A stretch of 64,000 nucleotides of DNA from Daphnia pulex (taxonomy: Eukaryota > Arthropoda > Branchiopoda > Diplostraca > Daphniidae): the NCBI RefSeq assembly GCF_021134715.1, contig NC_060021.1:5642001-5706000 (forward strand). The letters run 5' to 3'. How positions within the stretch are numbered: position 1 is the first letter of the stretch; each line of letters starts with the position of its first letter. A program made the position numbers and the translations under genes. This document shows, piece after piece, positions 46,100 through 57,872 of the stretch. The notes under the pieces are model-generated. The model did no database searches. It saw only the letters and a list, made by a program, of their open reading frames with translations, and was not told the origin of the DNA.

Positions 46100-47640
46100 A
46101 TAAATATTTTTCTTTTCACGCCAGCTAGCGATCTGTAGGGTGATGTTGCAAAGAATTTAAGGATGTTCAACCTCCTAGCATGAGGCAAGAGGTTGAGAGG
46201 TATCTCTACTGGGTTCTTCCCCGATGACCGTGATAAAAGGACGTGGTAGTTGCAAAAGAAGCCCATTTTTGCATGGGGGGTACAGAGACTTTGATCGTAT
46301 TATCAATATTGTTGTCAATAAGTAGAAAAAAGCGTTTACAATCATTTTTGTTTTATATTGTCAGAAATAGTTTTAGCAACATATTTCACTTGTAAATGGA
46401 ACGATATGTTGGATAAAAAATAAATATGTTTCGCTTTGTGGTTTTTTAGCAACAGCTGGTTTGCTAGAATTTGTGGGGGGTTTTAAAGGAGAAAATATTT
46501 TGAACGAGCAAAAATCATAGCAACCATAAGAAAAGGAACTTGTTATCTGTCATATGTACTCATTTAACGTTTGTTTTATTTTGTGAAAACCAACTACGAC
46601 GAAATATTGGTAATCATTATCAAATAACTAGGTTTTAAGTGTTAACACATTTTAAACAAGCTTTATTGCAAGAATTGTTTGATTAAAACTGTAGATTAGT
46701 CAGTAAATACGACAGAAATAAGGTAAAACTTAAAAAAGAAAAAAAGACTAGAAATTATTTCTGCTTGTTTATGCAGTGATTTTTCCAGTTGGTGTTTTAT
46801 ACATTTTTTAAATTTTTCGCTTATATATACTCCTGCTGTATATAAACATACACTGTTTCTGTCAAAAACAATAAAATTCGTTTTGTCCTAAGAGAATTTC
46901 ACTTGCACTCGTATTTTGTGTGAATCAAAGTATTCATAAATTTATTGGTTTAATGTTTCTTCATATATTTAATGGATTGTTTTTATTAAAAGGGAAAATT
47001 ACATATGAATCTATATATTGGAGAATCATTATCTTCATAGTTTTCTTTCTTTGATGTTTTTAGTTTTGTCACACAAAACTTGTATGGTCAATTTTTCAAT
47101 TTTTTTCATCATGTTGCTCTTTAAATTAACGTGAAATTTTTAAAAATTAGGGTATGATTAAACAAAACAATAAAATAATTCACCATTATTTGGAATTTGA
47201 ATCATTATTGGATTTTTGGCAAGAGAATCACAAACATACGGTGGCTTTTAAGAGTAATTATTGGAACCTGTAAGAGTATCAAATAATACTAAATTAAATA
47301 AATCAATATTAGTACGAGGTATGCCTACCATGAATTTTGCCTGCAAAGAATACAATTTTCTTAATTTTATCAAACAATTTTGGTTTCTTTTTGTTATCTG
47401 AGACACCGCTCCCAGTTTATAATTTGTATAGGAATGACCTCTAGAGTACTCTTTACGTACTGTAGCTTCTCCTATTCAGATTTGCAAGTTTGGCCTTTGT
47501 CTAAACCTCGTAGTGGGGAACCAGATCTTCCTCTATCCCATTTTAATGGTGTCCCCAAATTATTTTTTACTGGTTTTGGAATCATTCAGGGACTCCCAAT
47601 TATCTCACAATATACCTAAAATATAGTTGTTTCATAAATA
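46100..47640. other. AT-rich part of left arm, no gene
   Basis: No coding potential except a short frame (47380-47619) that is repeated with one change on the other arm (52022-51783). Probably non-coding parts of the retroelements that make up the arm. Confidence 0.5.
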
Positions 47641-47649
47641 AAATTAAGA

Positions 47650-47896
47650 TTAACAGATGGAAATAAAAAATGACTCAAAAGGCCAACTCAAAGGCTTTTG
47701 TAGATTCAAAATCAATTGCAATCTGATAATAATACCCTGTAATAAAACTGATCGCCGGAAGCGTAGGAGACACCGGAGTCGAGCGAATGACCACCAACGA
47801 CTCCCAAGAGACTTGCCATCCACGAACATTTTCATTAGAGTTCGCTTCAAAGTCTGGATATGGCGCTTCACCAAGCCATTAGACTGGGCGAATTCA
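47650..47896 (-). pseudogene. Ty3/gypsy integrase fragment (left arm)
   Basis: On the - strand QSNGLVKRHIQTLKRTLMKM followed by FVDGKSLGSRWW matches the end of the integrase core of the gypsy copy at 51517-51750. The arm similarity begins in the middle of this motif (47896). Confidence 0.8.
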
Positions 47897-48219
47897 GTCA
47901 ATATTTCCCAAAAAATTAAAACCCCCAAAACGGCATGAGTTGTGGACTCATTGTTAATACAAAAAAAATTGATGTATAATAATGATGTGTTAAATACCTG
48001 CTTGAACCCACGAGAGAACTAAGAAAACATCCAAAATAAACAAAAATAATAAAAATGTTAAATATAATTCATGAGTTCTTTAAAGTTGTACAAACAACTT
48101 ATCATTATTTTTACTTTATTCAAATTTAATTTTTAAGTCAAACTTGATTTTATTTTTCGTTGTACACCAACTATCCATATTAACTTTATAAAGCTCATCG
48201 TTTTAATTTTTAAAGCATT

Positions 48220-48515
48220 CCGCGTCGTTCTAGTTTTACCCGTTACAAGTTATAACCCTTTAAAGTAGCCTAATTTACATATAACTCTACGGAGCGTTCC
48301 AAAACTTATGGCTCGTTAAAAAACCTACTATTCCCGTGAATGAAAAAATCTAAAAAAAAAATAGCTTTATCATACCTCTAGTGGGCACGTAAAAAAAAAT
48401 TGGTCGCATTCCAACAAATTTTTTTTTTTTTTTTTTTAACGCCGAGAAAAAACGCCTTTTTCCATAAGGTTCTCTCGCGCGTTCCAAAACTTTAGGTAGG
48501 CTCTGTATAAATTCG
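48220..48515 (+). repeat. Interspersed repeat R2, copy 2
   Basis: Diverged direct copy of 19990-20330, with a poly-T run of about 22 bases at 48419-48438. Confidence 0.5.
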
Positions 48516-49210
48516 TCGCGCCCCTTGCGGAAGCCAGTAGAAAGTTTTATCTGTTGGCCTTAAATTTAGACCCATAGAACTCATATCGGCCTTAATATTT
48601 AGTGGATCCAAGCTGGCTTCCGCAAGGGGCTCGAAGGAGAGTACAAAAAATTGCTGCCAGGCAGTGAGGGAAAAGGGAAAAATGAGCCTCTCAGTAAATT
48701 AGTCATATCACAACCAATAAAATCCGGAAAAGAAATTCCTTTTGGATTTTGGTGGTTGAGATAGTAATAAACCTTTTAAAAAAATTAGTTTTTGCTATTG
48801 CTCCTCCGCTTTTCAGAAAAGCGATGTCAAAGTACCCCCCCCCCCCTTTCTGACAAAATTAAAAAAACCCTCACTTTAACTCTTAATATCTCGTAAACGG
48901 GTGGGAATTTCATCTTTTTGCAAACGCAAGTAAATCCGGCGTGCAAAGACGAACATGATAATATTTTTTAAATATTTTTAAGGCCTTTTCCGGATTTAGA
49001 TCTGGAAAGCCGCTTCGGGATTTCGGTCTACTTGAGTCGTGGAAAACATTTACAGTGAGGCTCATTTTTCCCTTTTCCCTCTTTACCTGGCAGCAATTTT
49101 TTTGTACTCTCCGCCGCACTGCTTGCGGAAGCCAGCACAAGGTTTTATCTGTTGGCCTTAATTTTAGACCCATAGAAGTAATATCGGCCTTAATATTTAG
49201 TGGAACCAAG
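48515..49210. repeat. Repeat R3, copy 2, plus partial copies forming foldbacks
   Basis: CCCCTTGCGGAAGCCAG (about 48519) pairs with CTGGCTTCCGCAAGGGG (about 48613). The block from GGAAGCCAG to TTAGTGGA.CCAAGCTGGCTTC recurs directly at about 49127-49220. GAGGCTCATTTTTCCC at 49058 is the inverse of GGGAAAAATGAGCCTC at 48676. The portion 48640-48965 is the R3 repeat also seen at 24600-24960. Confidence 0.7.
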
Positions 49211-49463
49211 CTGGCTTCTTTTCTTGCAATTTGTCAGTTCAAATTCAATATAAAATATAAATTCATTGTGCAATAATTAGAATACTAGTGTGGGAATCCA
49301 TATGTAATAGGTTCAAATCATGGAGGAGAAAATTTGTTTCCCCTTTTTACAATAATTTATCTTTATTGTGCATTAGAATCATCAATTAGAATCTTTATCA
49401 ATGCCTTAGGAGCTATTATGTAAGCTTTTAACATTTAACATGGTATGTATACGCAGTAAAAAA

Positions 49464-49853
49464 TTATAACCTAAATTTCCGATTAGCGGTACCCTCCACT
49501 GCCTCTTTTTTCGGTAGTAAAAATATCCGAATCTGGATTCCCGTTTTCGGGGATAATTTGTCCGATAATCGGCAAGGTTTTTTTAGGTGCGGTGAAATGG
49601 ACCTCGCGGGCCTCCTCACTGTTTGTGAAACAGCTATCATCCCCAAAAAGGTAGTCAACTCTGGGATCCGTAAAATGGACGACAGACTCTCGGCGTTTTT
49701 TTTTAAACATGGGCAAACACCCGGCACTACTGCTGTAGGCTCACCTGAACCAAACGACTCATTCTGCTTCTCGTTGCCTTCTCCAACGTAGCAATCCAAG
49801 CTTAAAGATCTATCAAAGGGATGCCGCTGACCATAATTTAAGGCTGGGTTCAT
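49464..49853 (-). pseudogene. Unidentified ORF remnant in the spacer
   Basis: A - strand frame with protein-like composition (FKKKRRESVVHFTDPRVDYL, then LFGDDSCFTNSEEAREVHF and TLPIIGQIIPENGNPDSDIF). An upstream continuation is in another frame. Family not recognised; a retroelement-associated protein is possible because both sides are retroelement debris. Confidence 0.35.
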
Positions 49854-50142
49854 ATTAAGCTTCTTCCATCTCCTGGGCCGCTCAAATCACGCCTGAATTG
49901 GTGGCTCAAATGAATCATGAATCTTGGTAATTTGGGAGGCATAAGCAAGAAGTTGTTTCGGTTGTTCTTTTTCGGTTTAAAATTCAATATACTGAGATTG
50001 AGACTTGCATGGATAGTATTTCTATCAATGTTTAGATAGTGCCTAGGTTGAATAGGCGATCAGAAAGGGAACAGTGGGAGATACCTGGGTGATCCAGTCG
50101 ATCATTAGGTGATTGACTATCTCGTAGGCCGATGAGTCAAAA

Positions 50143-50171
50143 TACACACATGCACATACACACACACACAA
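50143..50171. repeat. (CA)n microsatellite
   Basis: Interrupted run of CA dinucleotides, about 29 bases. Confidence 0.85.
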
Positions 50172-50279
50172 GTCTAGAAAACAAAGAAAGATGAAAGAAA
50201 GATGCTACTCACATGATATAAAATTTAAAACAACAAGGGGTTTCCCACTCTTTTCGCAATTGCAATTTGGGAAAAATGA

Positions 50280-51752
50280 GAAAACTGAAAAGCTTTAGCC
50301 ACTCAAACACGTCCTCTTCTTGACATCCTTAAAAAGTACGCTGCTCGGTTCTGGGATGAACAGCAGAGGCATGGCATCTCTGAAGACTGTCCTGTTTTCG
50401 TTACCCTGCTGCGATTGTTTGATGTTTCTAAGCCATTGTTGGTGTCGGTGGACGCTTCTCCCGTTGGACTATGAGAAGTTTTAGTCCAAGATGGCAGCCG
50501 GTTGCGTTCTCATCAACAACCTTGACGCCAACGTAACGGCGATATTGTCAAATTGAAAAAGAGCTTCGAGCAATTCATTGGGCTACTGCGGTTCCATTAG
50601 TATGCTTACATCCAGCGGGTCATCGTGGAATTGGACCACAAACTGATAGTGTGACTACTGGAGAAACCGGTCGCGGCTTGTTCACCACGAATCCAGAGAA
50701 TAAGACTACAGCTCCAGAGGTTTAATTTTCAAGTTGTATGCAAACCTGACAAAGAACTTTTTATCGTGGATACGCTCAGCCACGCCCGTCGCCTCGCCTT
50801 TATGACGACGATGTTACACCGGATTGTGAGGAGGAAGTCCATCACGTTCTCACCAGTATTGTACCTGCTGAGTCAACTCGTCTCCGCTATGCAGATGCCA
50901 TATGGCAAAACTAACGCTGCAGTTACTTCGTTTGGTGATGGAGGCTGGGAGACCGGAACACAGGCGCAGTTGCCCTGTTTCAGTGAAACCATATTGGCTG
51001 GCGCAACATAGTCTCGCGACTGAAGAAAGTGTTGTTCTTCTTGGAACAAGACTGGTGGTCCCGTTCACTACGCAAAGAGGCAATAGACTGCATTCATGAT
51101 GGGCCCTTTGGTGAGTCCAAATATGTTTTTTCATCTGTATATTGATCAGGATGCGGAGAGCAGGTTCGCAACGCAGTGTCAAGCTGCGCTATTTGTCAAG
51201 AACATCGTCATCGTAATCCGCGCATGCTGCTGTTTCCGGTCTGTTTGCCGGATTATGCTTTACAGATTGTGCCGTCCAATTTGTTCTATTTCTCTCAGGT
51301 GTCCTACTTGCTGCTGGTGGACGCTTATAGCAAGCGGCCATGCGTCGCCCAGATAAAACCGATCACCTCGGCAGCGCTAATTTGTGAAGTGACCCATTTT
51401 TTCTGTGATTTTGGCAGCCCGGTAGAGATGGAGTTCGCAATTATGCAGTGCCAAGTTCCAAGAGTTTTGCCTTACTGCTGGTATTCACCAGGTCACGTCC
51501 AGCCCTGAATTCACCCAGTCTAATGGCTTGGTGAAGCGCCATATCCAGACTTTGAAGCGAACTCTAATGAAAATGTTCGTGGATGGCAAGTCTCTTGGGA
51601 GTCGTTGGTGGTCATTCGCTCGACTCCGGTGTCCCCTACGCTTCCGGCGATCAGTTTTATTACAGGGTATTATTATCAGATTGCAATTGATTTTGAATCT
51701 ACAAAAGCCTTTGAGTTGGCCTTTTGAGTCATTTTTTATTTCCATCTGTTAA
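50280..51752 (+). pseudogene. Decayed Ty3/gypsy pol: RNase H, zinc-binding domain, integrase
   Basis: Successive + strand frames keep the gypsy order. RNase H: LLVSVDASPVGL (about 50430) and VELDHK (about 50620), then LEKPVAACSPRIQRI and KELFIVDTLSHA. Integrase zinc-binding region: IHDGPFGE..., then NAVSSCAICQEHRHRNPRM (about 51165-51230). Integrase core: SYLLLVDAYSKRP and ...SPEFTQSNGLVKRHIQTLKR. Many stops and shifts. The first core Asp motif reads VPSNLFYF (Asp to Asn) and the usual NGLAER Glu is Lys (NGLVKR). There is no RT, gag or LTR in view. Its last ~250 bp are shared with the left arm in inverse. Confidence 0.8.
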
Positions 51753-53311
51753 TCTTAATTTTATTTATGAAACAACTATATTTTAGGTATATTGTGAGAT
51801 AATTGGGAGTCCCTGAATGATTCCAAAACCAGTAAAAAATAATTTGGGGACACTATTAAAATGGGATAGAGGAAGATCTGGTTCCCCACTACGAGGTTTA
51901 GACAAAGGCCAAACTTGCAAATCTGAATAGGAGAAGCTACAGTACGTAAAGAGTACTCTAGAGGTCATTCCTATACAAATTATAAACTGGGAGCGGTGTC
52001 TCAGATAACAAAAAGAAACCAAAATTGTTTGATAAAATTAAGAAAATTGTATTCTTTGCAGGCAAAATTCATGGTAGGCATACCTCGTACTAATATTGAT
52101 TTATTTAATTTAGTATTATTTGATACTCTTACAGGTTCCAATAATTACTCTTAAAAGCCACCGTATGTTTGTGATTCTCTTGCCAAAAATCCAATAATGA
52201 TTCAAATTCCAAATAATGGTGAATTATTTTATTGTTTTGTTTAATCATACCCTAATTTTTAAAAATTTCACGTTAATTTAAAGAGCAACATGATGAAAAA
52301 AATTGAAAAATTGACCATACAAGTTTTGTGTGACAAAACTAAAAACATCAAAGAAAGAAAACTATGAAGATAATGATTCTCCAATATATAGATTCATATG
52401 TAATTTTCCCTTTTAATAAAAACAATCCATTAAATATATGAAGAAACATTAAACCAATAAATTTATGAATACTTTGATTCACACAAAATACGAGTGCAAG
52501 TGAAATTCTCTTAGGACAAAACGAATTTTATTGTTTTTGACAGAAACAGTGTATGTTTATATACAGCAGGAGTATATATAAGCGAAAAATTTAAAAAATG
52601 TATAAAACACCAACTGGAAAAATCACTGCATAAACAAGCAGAAATAATTTCTAGTCTTTTTTTCTTTTTTAAGTTTTACCTTATTTCTGTCGTATTTACT
52701 GACTAATCTACAGTTTTAATCAAACAATTCTTGCAATAAAGCTTGTTTAAAATGTGTTAACACTTAAAACCTAGTTATTTGATAATGATTACCAATATTT
52801 CGTCGTAGTTGGTTTTCACAAAATAAAACAAACGTTAAATGAGTACATATGACAGATAACAAGTTCCTTTTCTTATGGTTGCTATGATTTTTGCTCGTTC
52901 AAAATATTTTCTCCTTTAAAACCCCCCACAAATTCTAGCAAACCAGCTGTTGCTAAAAAACCACAAAGCGAAACATATTTATTTTTTATCCAACATATCG
53001 TTCCATTTACAAGTGAAATATGTTGCTAAAACTATTTCTGACAATATAAAACAAAAATGATTGTAAACGCTTTTTTCTACTTATTGACAACAATATTGAT
53101 AATACGATCAAAGTCTCTGTACCCCCCATGCAAAAATGGGCTTCTTTTGCAACTACCACGTCCTTTTATCACGGTCATCGGGGAAGAACCCAGTAGAGAT
53201 ACCTCTCAACCTCTTGCCTCATGCTAGGAGGTTGAACATCCTTAAATTCTTTGCAACATCACCCTACAGATCGCTAGCTGGCGTGAAAAGAAAAATATTT
53301 ATCTGAATGCT

Positions 53312-53822
53312 ATTTTTGTTTCTGGCAAACTTAACACGTTGACCAACAATGAAGCCGGTCCCCCATCTACAGGAGATGGGAAACTTTCCCTGTGGATTTT
53401 CAGGATCGTTTTCTCAATATATCTGGAAGATCCACATAGATCTATAGCGATTGGAACAAACAACTCAGTTTGTGAGCTGGTTTCCCCAATCATGTGCTTG
53501 GAAAATGGACGCATTCAACCTCAACTGGGAAGGGCTCGACGGGTACTGTTTCCTGCCGTTCAATATTATTCCATTTTGCTTATCAAAACTGTTAGTGGAA
53601 GATGCAGAGGTGACCCTCATCACTCCGTACTGGCTCAGACAACCCTGGTTCCCAACGGCGATGGACCTCACGATCTACATCCTTCGCCTACTTCATCAAC
53701 TACCGAACCTTTTGATCTCACAACTGGGAGAGAGCCACCTATTGGCGTTACTATCAGGCGTAACCTCAAAACGCAAGGTTTTTAATGGTCAACGCACCAG
53801 CCCACCAGTTTTTTGTTGTTGT
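53312..53822 (+). pseudogene. DIRS-type retrotransposon fragment, right copy
   Basis: Mirror copy of 45580-46090. The translated QFVSWFPQSCAWKMDAF and ITPYWLRQPWFP motifs are identical, as is the frameshift between the two frames, so the decay happened before the arms were duplicated. Confidence 0.75.
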
Positions 53823-54224
53823 TCTACTAGACATGCGTTATAGACGCTATACGCCCCCCTATTTTTTACCTTCCCCCTTTCATTTGACGTTGTAAGCTAT
53901 CAAATCACTTGCTTACTATAAAAGTGCTCGATTACAAGATTATACAGTTAGTGTTTCACATTTATTTTTACAAAAAAATGTGAATTATTCCTCATGAGCT
54001 CTGCTCGCTTTAGCAATTTTACAATGGATGTGTCTAACACTATAACTATTAGTTAGGTGCGTGATGAAATTACGTATTCCCACAAGTAACACGGTGGCAA
54101 GCGTTAAAAAAACGCACAACGTTAAAAATAAATAGAACGCACACAAATAAAGTGTAGCACACATTGCTCATTTTCCCCCTTTTCACCCTTTTTTGTGCTG
54201 CCTATACCCCCTCTTTTGCCCTTA

Positions 54225-54890
54225 GAGCCAAAAGACAGAGGCAAAAGAAAAAAAGGGGGGAAAAAGAGCAAAATTCATCACATTTAAAGGACCACCCACC
54301 AAAAATGGCATGGGGTCCGTTTTAAAGTGGGGGGATCTCCCCTTTTCTCTGGGTGACGAGGGTTGGATCTGCGCATGAGCAGATACCCACAGGCTTGGTC
54401 ACGTGGTCTAAAGTTAGGGACCATTCAGACCAAAAGAAACTGTCCCATTGATCGATTAAGACCACGTGACCGAGTCTGCGCATGCGCAGATCTGACCCTT
54501 GTAGAGAATAGGGGAGAAAAGAGTGCGAACCTGGTGGCAGTTACGAGCATCGCCCTGGAGCATCTTTTCAGCCGTAGTTGGGAACGTATTCAGTCTTTCA
54601 CTTCTTTGTGTCCTGGAGATGAGTGCTAACGCAAATAGGTGACAAATATATTCAAAGGAGTCAAAACCTTTTACAAAAAAGGCTTGCGTCTCAGAGTCAA
54701 TTTTAAAGATGAATAACTTTAGAAAATGAGATCAATGAAAGGGTTCTTTATGGGGGGGGGGGGGCTTCAAGATAATGTGAGAAATGTCCTATAGAAATTC
54801 TGTAATAGGCTAGTATCCTGAACTCCTGATTATGGTATCGCCAATGAAAATTAGACAATTTAAAGAACTCCAACGACATTTCCAGGTTAT
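54225..54890 (+). repeat. Repeat R1, copy 3 (right arm)
   Basis: Same as 44510-45185 in inverse. CACGTG and TGCGCATGCGCA (54477-54488) are intact; a poly-G tract is at 54751-54763. Confidence 0.8.
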
Positions 54891-54925
54891 AAATGATAAA
54901 TAATTAATAATTAGTAAGTTACTAA

Positions 54926-55261
54926 TTGGAATACTCACGGTTGGTGGGCAACGACGTGGTTGAATTGTCTTTCTTGCCCTACCACCAGTTTTGGAAAGAT
55001 TATTTGGAGGTACTTCTGGAGCTCCCGATGGTGCAAACACTGCTCCGCACCGACCTTAGTTTTTTTACTCTGTATTTTTGCTTCCTCCACAACGTTTCGC
55101 TTCCTCTTCTTGGCTGCGCGAACCTCGTTTTTTGTCTCTTTATCCCATCGGATATAGCCTGGCGACGGCGGTTGTGTGTGCGTCGGTCTACGGCGTCTGC
55201 AATGGCTATTAAATCCTCATCCCGCCCATTCCAACCAGGCCCTTCAATGATCCTTTCCTAA
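54926..55261 (-). pseudogene. AB-family block B unit, right arm
   Basis: Reverse complement of the unit at 43275-43610 and near-identical in inverse to 59626-59961. It has the same decayed coiled-coil frame on the - strand. Confidence 0.6.
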
Positions 55262-55376
55262 AAAAAGAATCAATTTTTTTTAATGATGAATTTTAAAATA
55301 AGAATTTTAAAAATCTCTCAGGGAAAAAGCTGTTTCCGATGCAAAATTGTATGTTTCGTTGTAGAGATGAGTTTGT

Positions 55377-56230
55377 TTGCAGCCTAGCTGCAAACATTTA
55401 TCATTAATAAAATTTGAAGTTTTCACCTGCCATTCAGATCCAATTTGCGATGTTGACTGGAAAATAAATACAAATATTTTCGTGTCTTACGCTTATTATG
55501 GATTCATCTTCATTCATCGAGTAGGGCATGGCCATCCACTGCGAACTCTTTCCGATCATCCCGTAAGCCTATGTTATGTAATTGTTCACTATTATTTAAA
55601 ATTTTAATATGCGATTCAATTTAGCGTTGGGTAAATCAGTCATCTGGAATCCTGGTTCAAATGTATTAGCAACTTTTTCTGTGGATTCATCGTTTCAAGT
55701 AAACTCACACATACACACTACACAGAAACATTATTTAATGTTGGTTCTTACAAAGTTAGTTCTCTATTATTCAGGTTTGGAAAGATGCATTAAGAATTAG
55801 CTCTGAACCAAAGGAATTGAATGGTCATTATCGATCGATGAACGCGATTTCATGGCATCCTGCTGTTTCCTCTGGACCAGGTGTCTCTTAAATTAGGAGG
55901 GATAGCTGTGTAGCAAATACCTGGCAAGGTGACTTCAAATTTTTGGTTACTTTTAAGTGGTGGTTGCTTGAAATTCTTACAGCGACGTTTTCACAGTGGT
56001 TCTGATGATGGCACGGTTATCGTGTGGCATGCAACTTTTAAAAAAAGAAATAGTTTTGAGCTGTTTCAGAATCTAATATCTATATCACGGCGGAATCTAC
56101 ACAATCGAGTGGGACGCTACTGGCACGCAATTGGCAGTTGCTATCGGACGCTATCGGATACTTTGGTGTAAGCACTATTATTTCTTAATTATAGTCACTC
56201 ATCACTGACGAACGTATTACATTCCATTTA
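55377..56230 (+). pseudogene. TBL1/Ebi-type WD40 gene fragment with introns (right copy)
   Basis: Mirror of 42360-43158 and easier to read here: CHSDPICDVDWKINTNIFVS, an intron (donor GTAAGC at 55562, acceptor TTTAG before CGTTGG), WNPGSNVLATFSVDSSFQ, an intron (GTAAAC ... TATTCAG), VWKDALRISSEPKELNGHYR then SMNAISWHPAVSSGPGVS, a gap, SGSDDGTVIVWHATF, and IYTIEWDATGTQLAVAIG. These are WD40 blades of a TBL1-like co-repressor subunit. Frame changes between blades make it non-functional. Confidence 0.75.
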
Positions 56231-56543
56231 TTTTAAAAAAGAAAAGTATATTTTTCTTTCTATTCAAAGGCTGAATATTTTGAAATCACAAAACTTAAAA
56301 AGGATTAGTAACCACAGTATGTGTAAGTAAATATCTTTCAAGCGGTGTTGTACGTACTTAGTTTCCTAAAAAAAAGATTTGATTGTTAATTACTATAAAT
56401 ACATCTGAAAAAGTTTTTATTAGCTTACTTTTTTGTGGGTGCAAACATCACTATAGTGAAAGCCCCCACCCGTTATGGCTGTATTTGTTGTTTTTAGTCG
56501 TTTCCCTTTACCTTTACTCGTACAGTTGGTATTCACCTAACAA

Positions 56544-57872
56544 CGCAATGAATAAATCGAACAACTTCATCTAATATAAGTATTTGTAGCGTGCTTCACG
56601 AAAAATTTGAGTTTTTATAACGAATCGACATAATATTTAAATAAGTAGCATATTTTCCTTTGTTTTACGTATTGATTTCGAATGCCAAAGGATTATTCGA
56701 TTAAGTCAATTGTTCTAAAAAGAAAATATTTTTTAATAAAAAGCATGAATAACTAAGAAACAATTCTCGGTTATGCAAGTTTAACTTGGACATATCGGCG
56801 GGTACGCTATAATGTAGGGGTGAGTGGGGCGATCTGGCAGACGGGACGATTGGCTCAATTGATTTCTTGATGGGTTAGAATAGGGTCTTTGCATGAAATT
56901 TCGATTTGTTTTAACATACTTCATGAGAATCAGTTTTTCACGCTGATTATCATGTTTTTTTTTTCTTTTTTTAAAAAATCAATCGAAGTGTGGGTTTTTC
57001 TAGTTTAAAGTTAAAATAAGCGCCTCCCATTTCAAAATGGGGTCTCAGCCATTTTTGATGGGTGGTGCTTAATTTTTGATGAATTTGTAGACGACGCTCA
57101 CCAAAATCACCCTTTTCGTACTGCCTACGGCTGAATACAACCCTCTTTGAGGAATAAAAAAGTAAAATTAATTTTTCGTCTTAAAATTGGGTCGTCCTAC
57201 CAATCGATTGAGTCACCATAATAATAATGTTATGCCTATATCAATGCAAAATAAACAATACAAACTTCTTTCTTTCTTTAAATTTGTTTTATTATAACAA
57301 GTCATTTCGGACCCAGTTTTGGACATTTTTGGCCCCGGGCCGAAATGGTTAAAAAGGGCCGAAAAGGACGGGGCCGAAATGGTAAGGTCCGAAACGTCGG
57401 GATTCCCTAAATACATAGGAAAATAAGGGAATGGGAGCTAAAAAAAAGTGAGCCAGTGGCCCCACTCTCCCATACGGCCCCACGAAAGCTAATTCGAGCC
57501 CAAACACAACTTATTTGATCTACCCGAAGCTCTAACCATTACACCGGCATTACACCCAAGGATTGTAAAATCAAACGTATTAAAATAAATTTTGTTTCAC
57601 CAAAATTTTACACCCCAGCAGGAGTGTAAAATAAAACGTATTCAAATAAATTTTCTTTCACTAAAATCTAGGACAATATAAATATTCCTTCGCGGAAACG
57701 TCTACATTTATCTCTTAATTCTCTATAGTTTTCTCGTATACATCCCTTAGCAAATGACACACACCACAAAAATAAAATATCAAATTGACTCAGACAATTT
57801 TTACATAATTAGATATGAAAGATAAAATAATTGATGATTGAAACAATAAAAAGTTTCAGTCGTTTCGATTAT
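56544..57872. other. Single-copy AT-rich spacer with a SINE-like patch
   Basis: No gene. A short block near 57005-57090 resembles the end of repeat R1 (ATTTCAAAATGGGGTC...GGGTGGTGCTTAA). On the - strand at about 57562-57480, GGTGTAATGGTTAGAGC followed by GGGCTCGAATTAGC resembles tRNA A- and B-boxes of a SINE, weaker than the copies at 20985 and 31845. TTTACACCCCAGCAGG-type sequence is repeated around 57580-57640. Confidence 0.4.

Larger units (their letters stand above)
41991..47896. repeat. Left arm of large inverted duplication (5.9 kb)
   Basis: Reverse complement of 51506-56543. Over most of its length the arms differ at isolated bases only: the 148-codon and 130-codon overlapping frames of the DIRS piece are identical in translation. 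The left arm has one extra block, about 43620-44487, that carries the third AB unit, a small foldback insertion and TOP2 copy c. The spacer to the right arm is 3,609 bp. Confidence 0.9.
51506..56543. repeat. Right arm of large inverted duplication (5.0 kb)
   Basis: Reverse complement of 47896-41991, nearly identical, but without the 868-bp block of the left arm. It begins inside the gypsy integrase and ends at the outer edge of the TBL1 fragment, the same base as the left arm within 2 bp. Confidence 0.9.

Noticed and set aside
45731..46103. Antisense frames over the DIRS fragment (also 53299-53671)
   Set aside because: They run opposite to the recognisable retroelement coding strand and are shadows of it.
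41991..56543. The inverted duplication as a pure assembly error
   Set aside because: The arms differ by an 868-bp block and scattered substitutions, which argues for a real structure, although only long reads can settle it.
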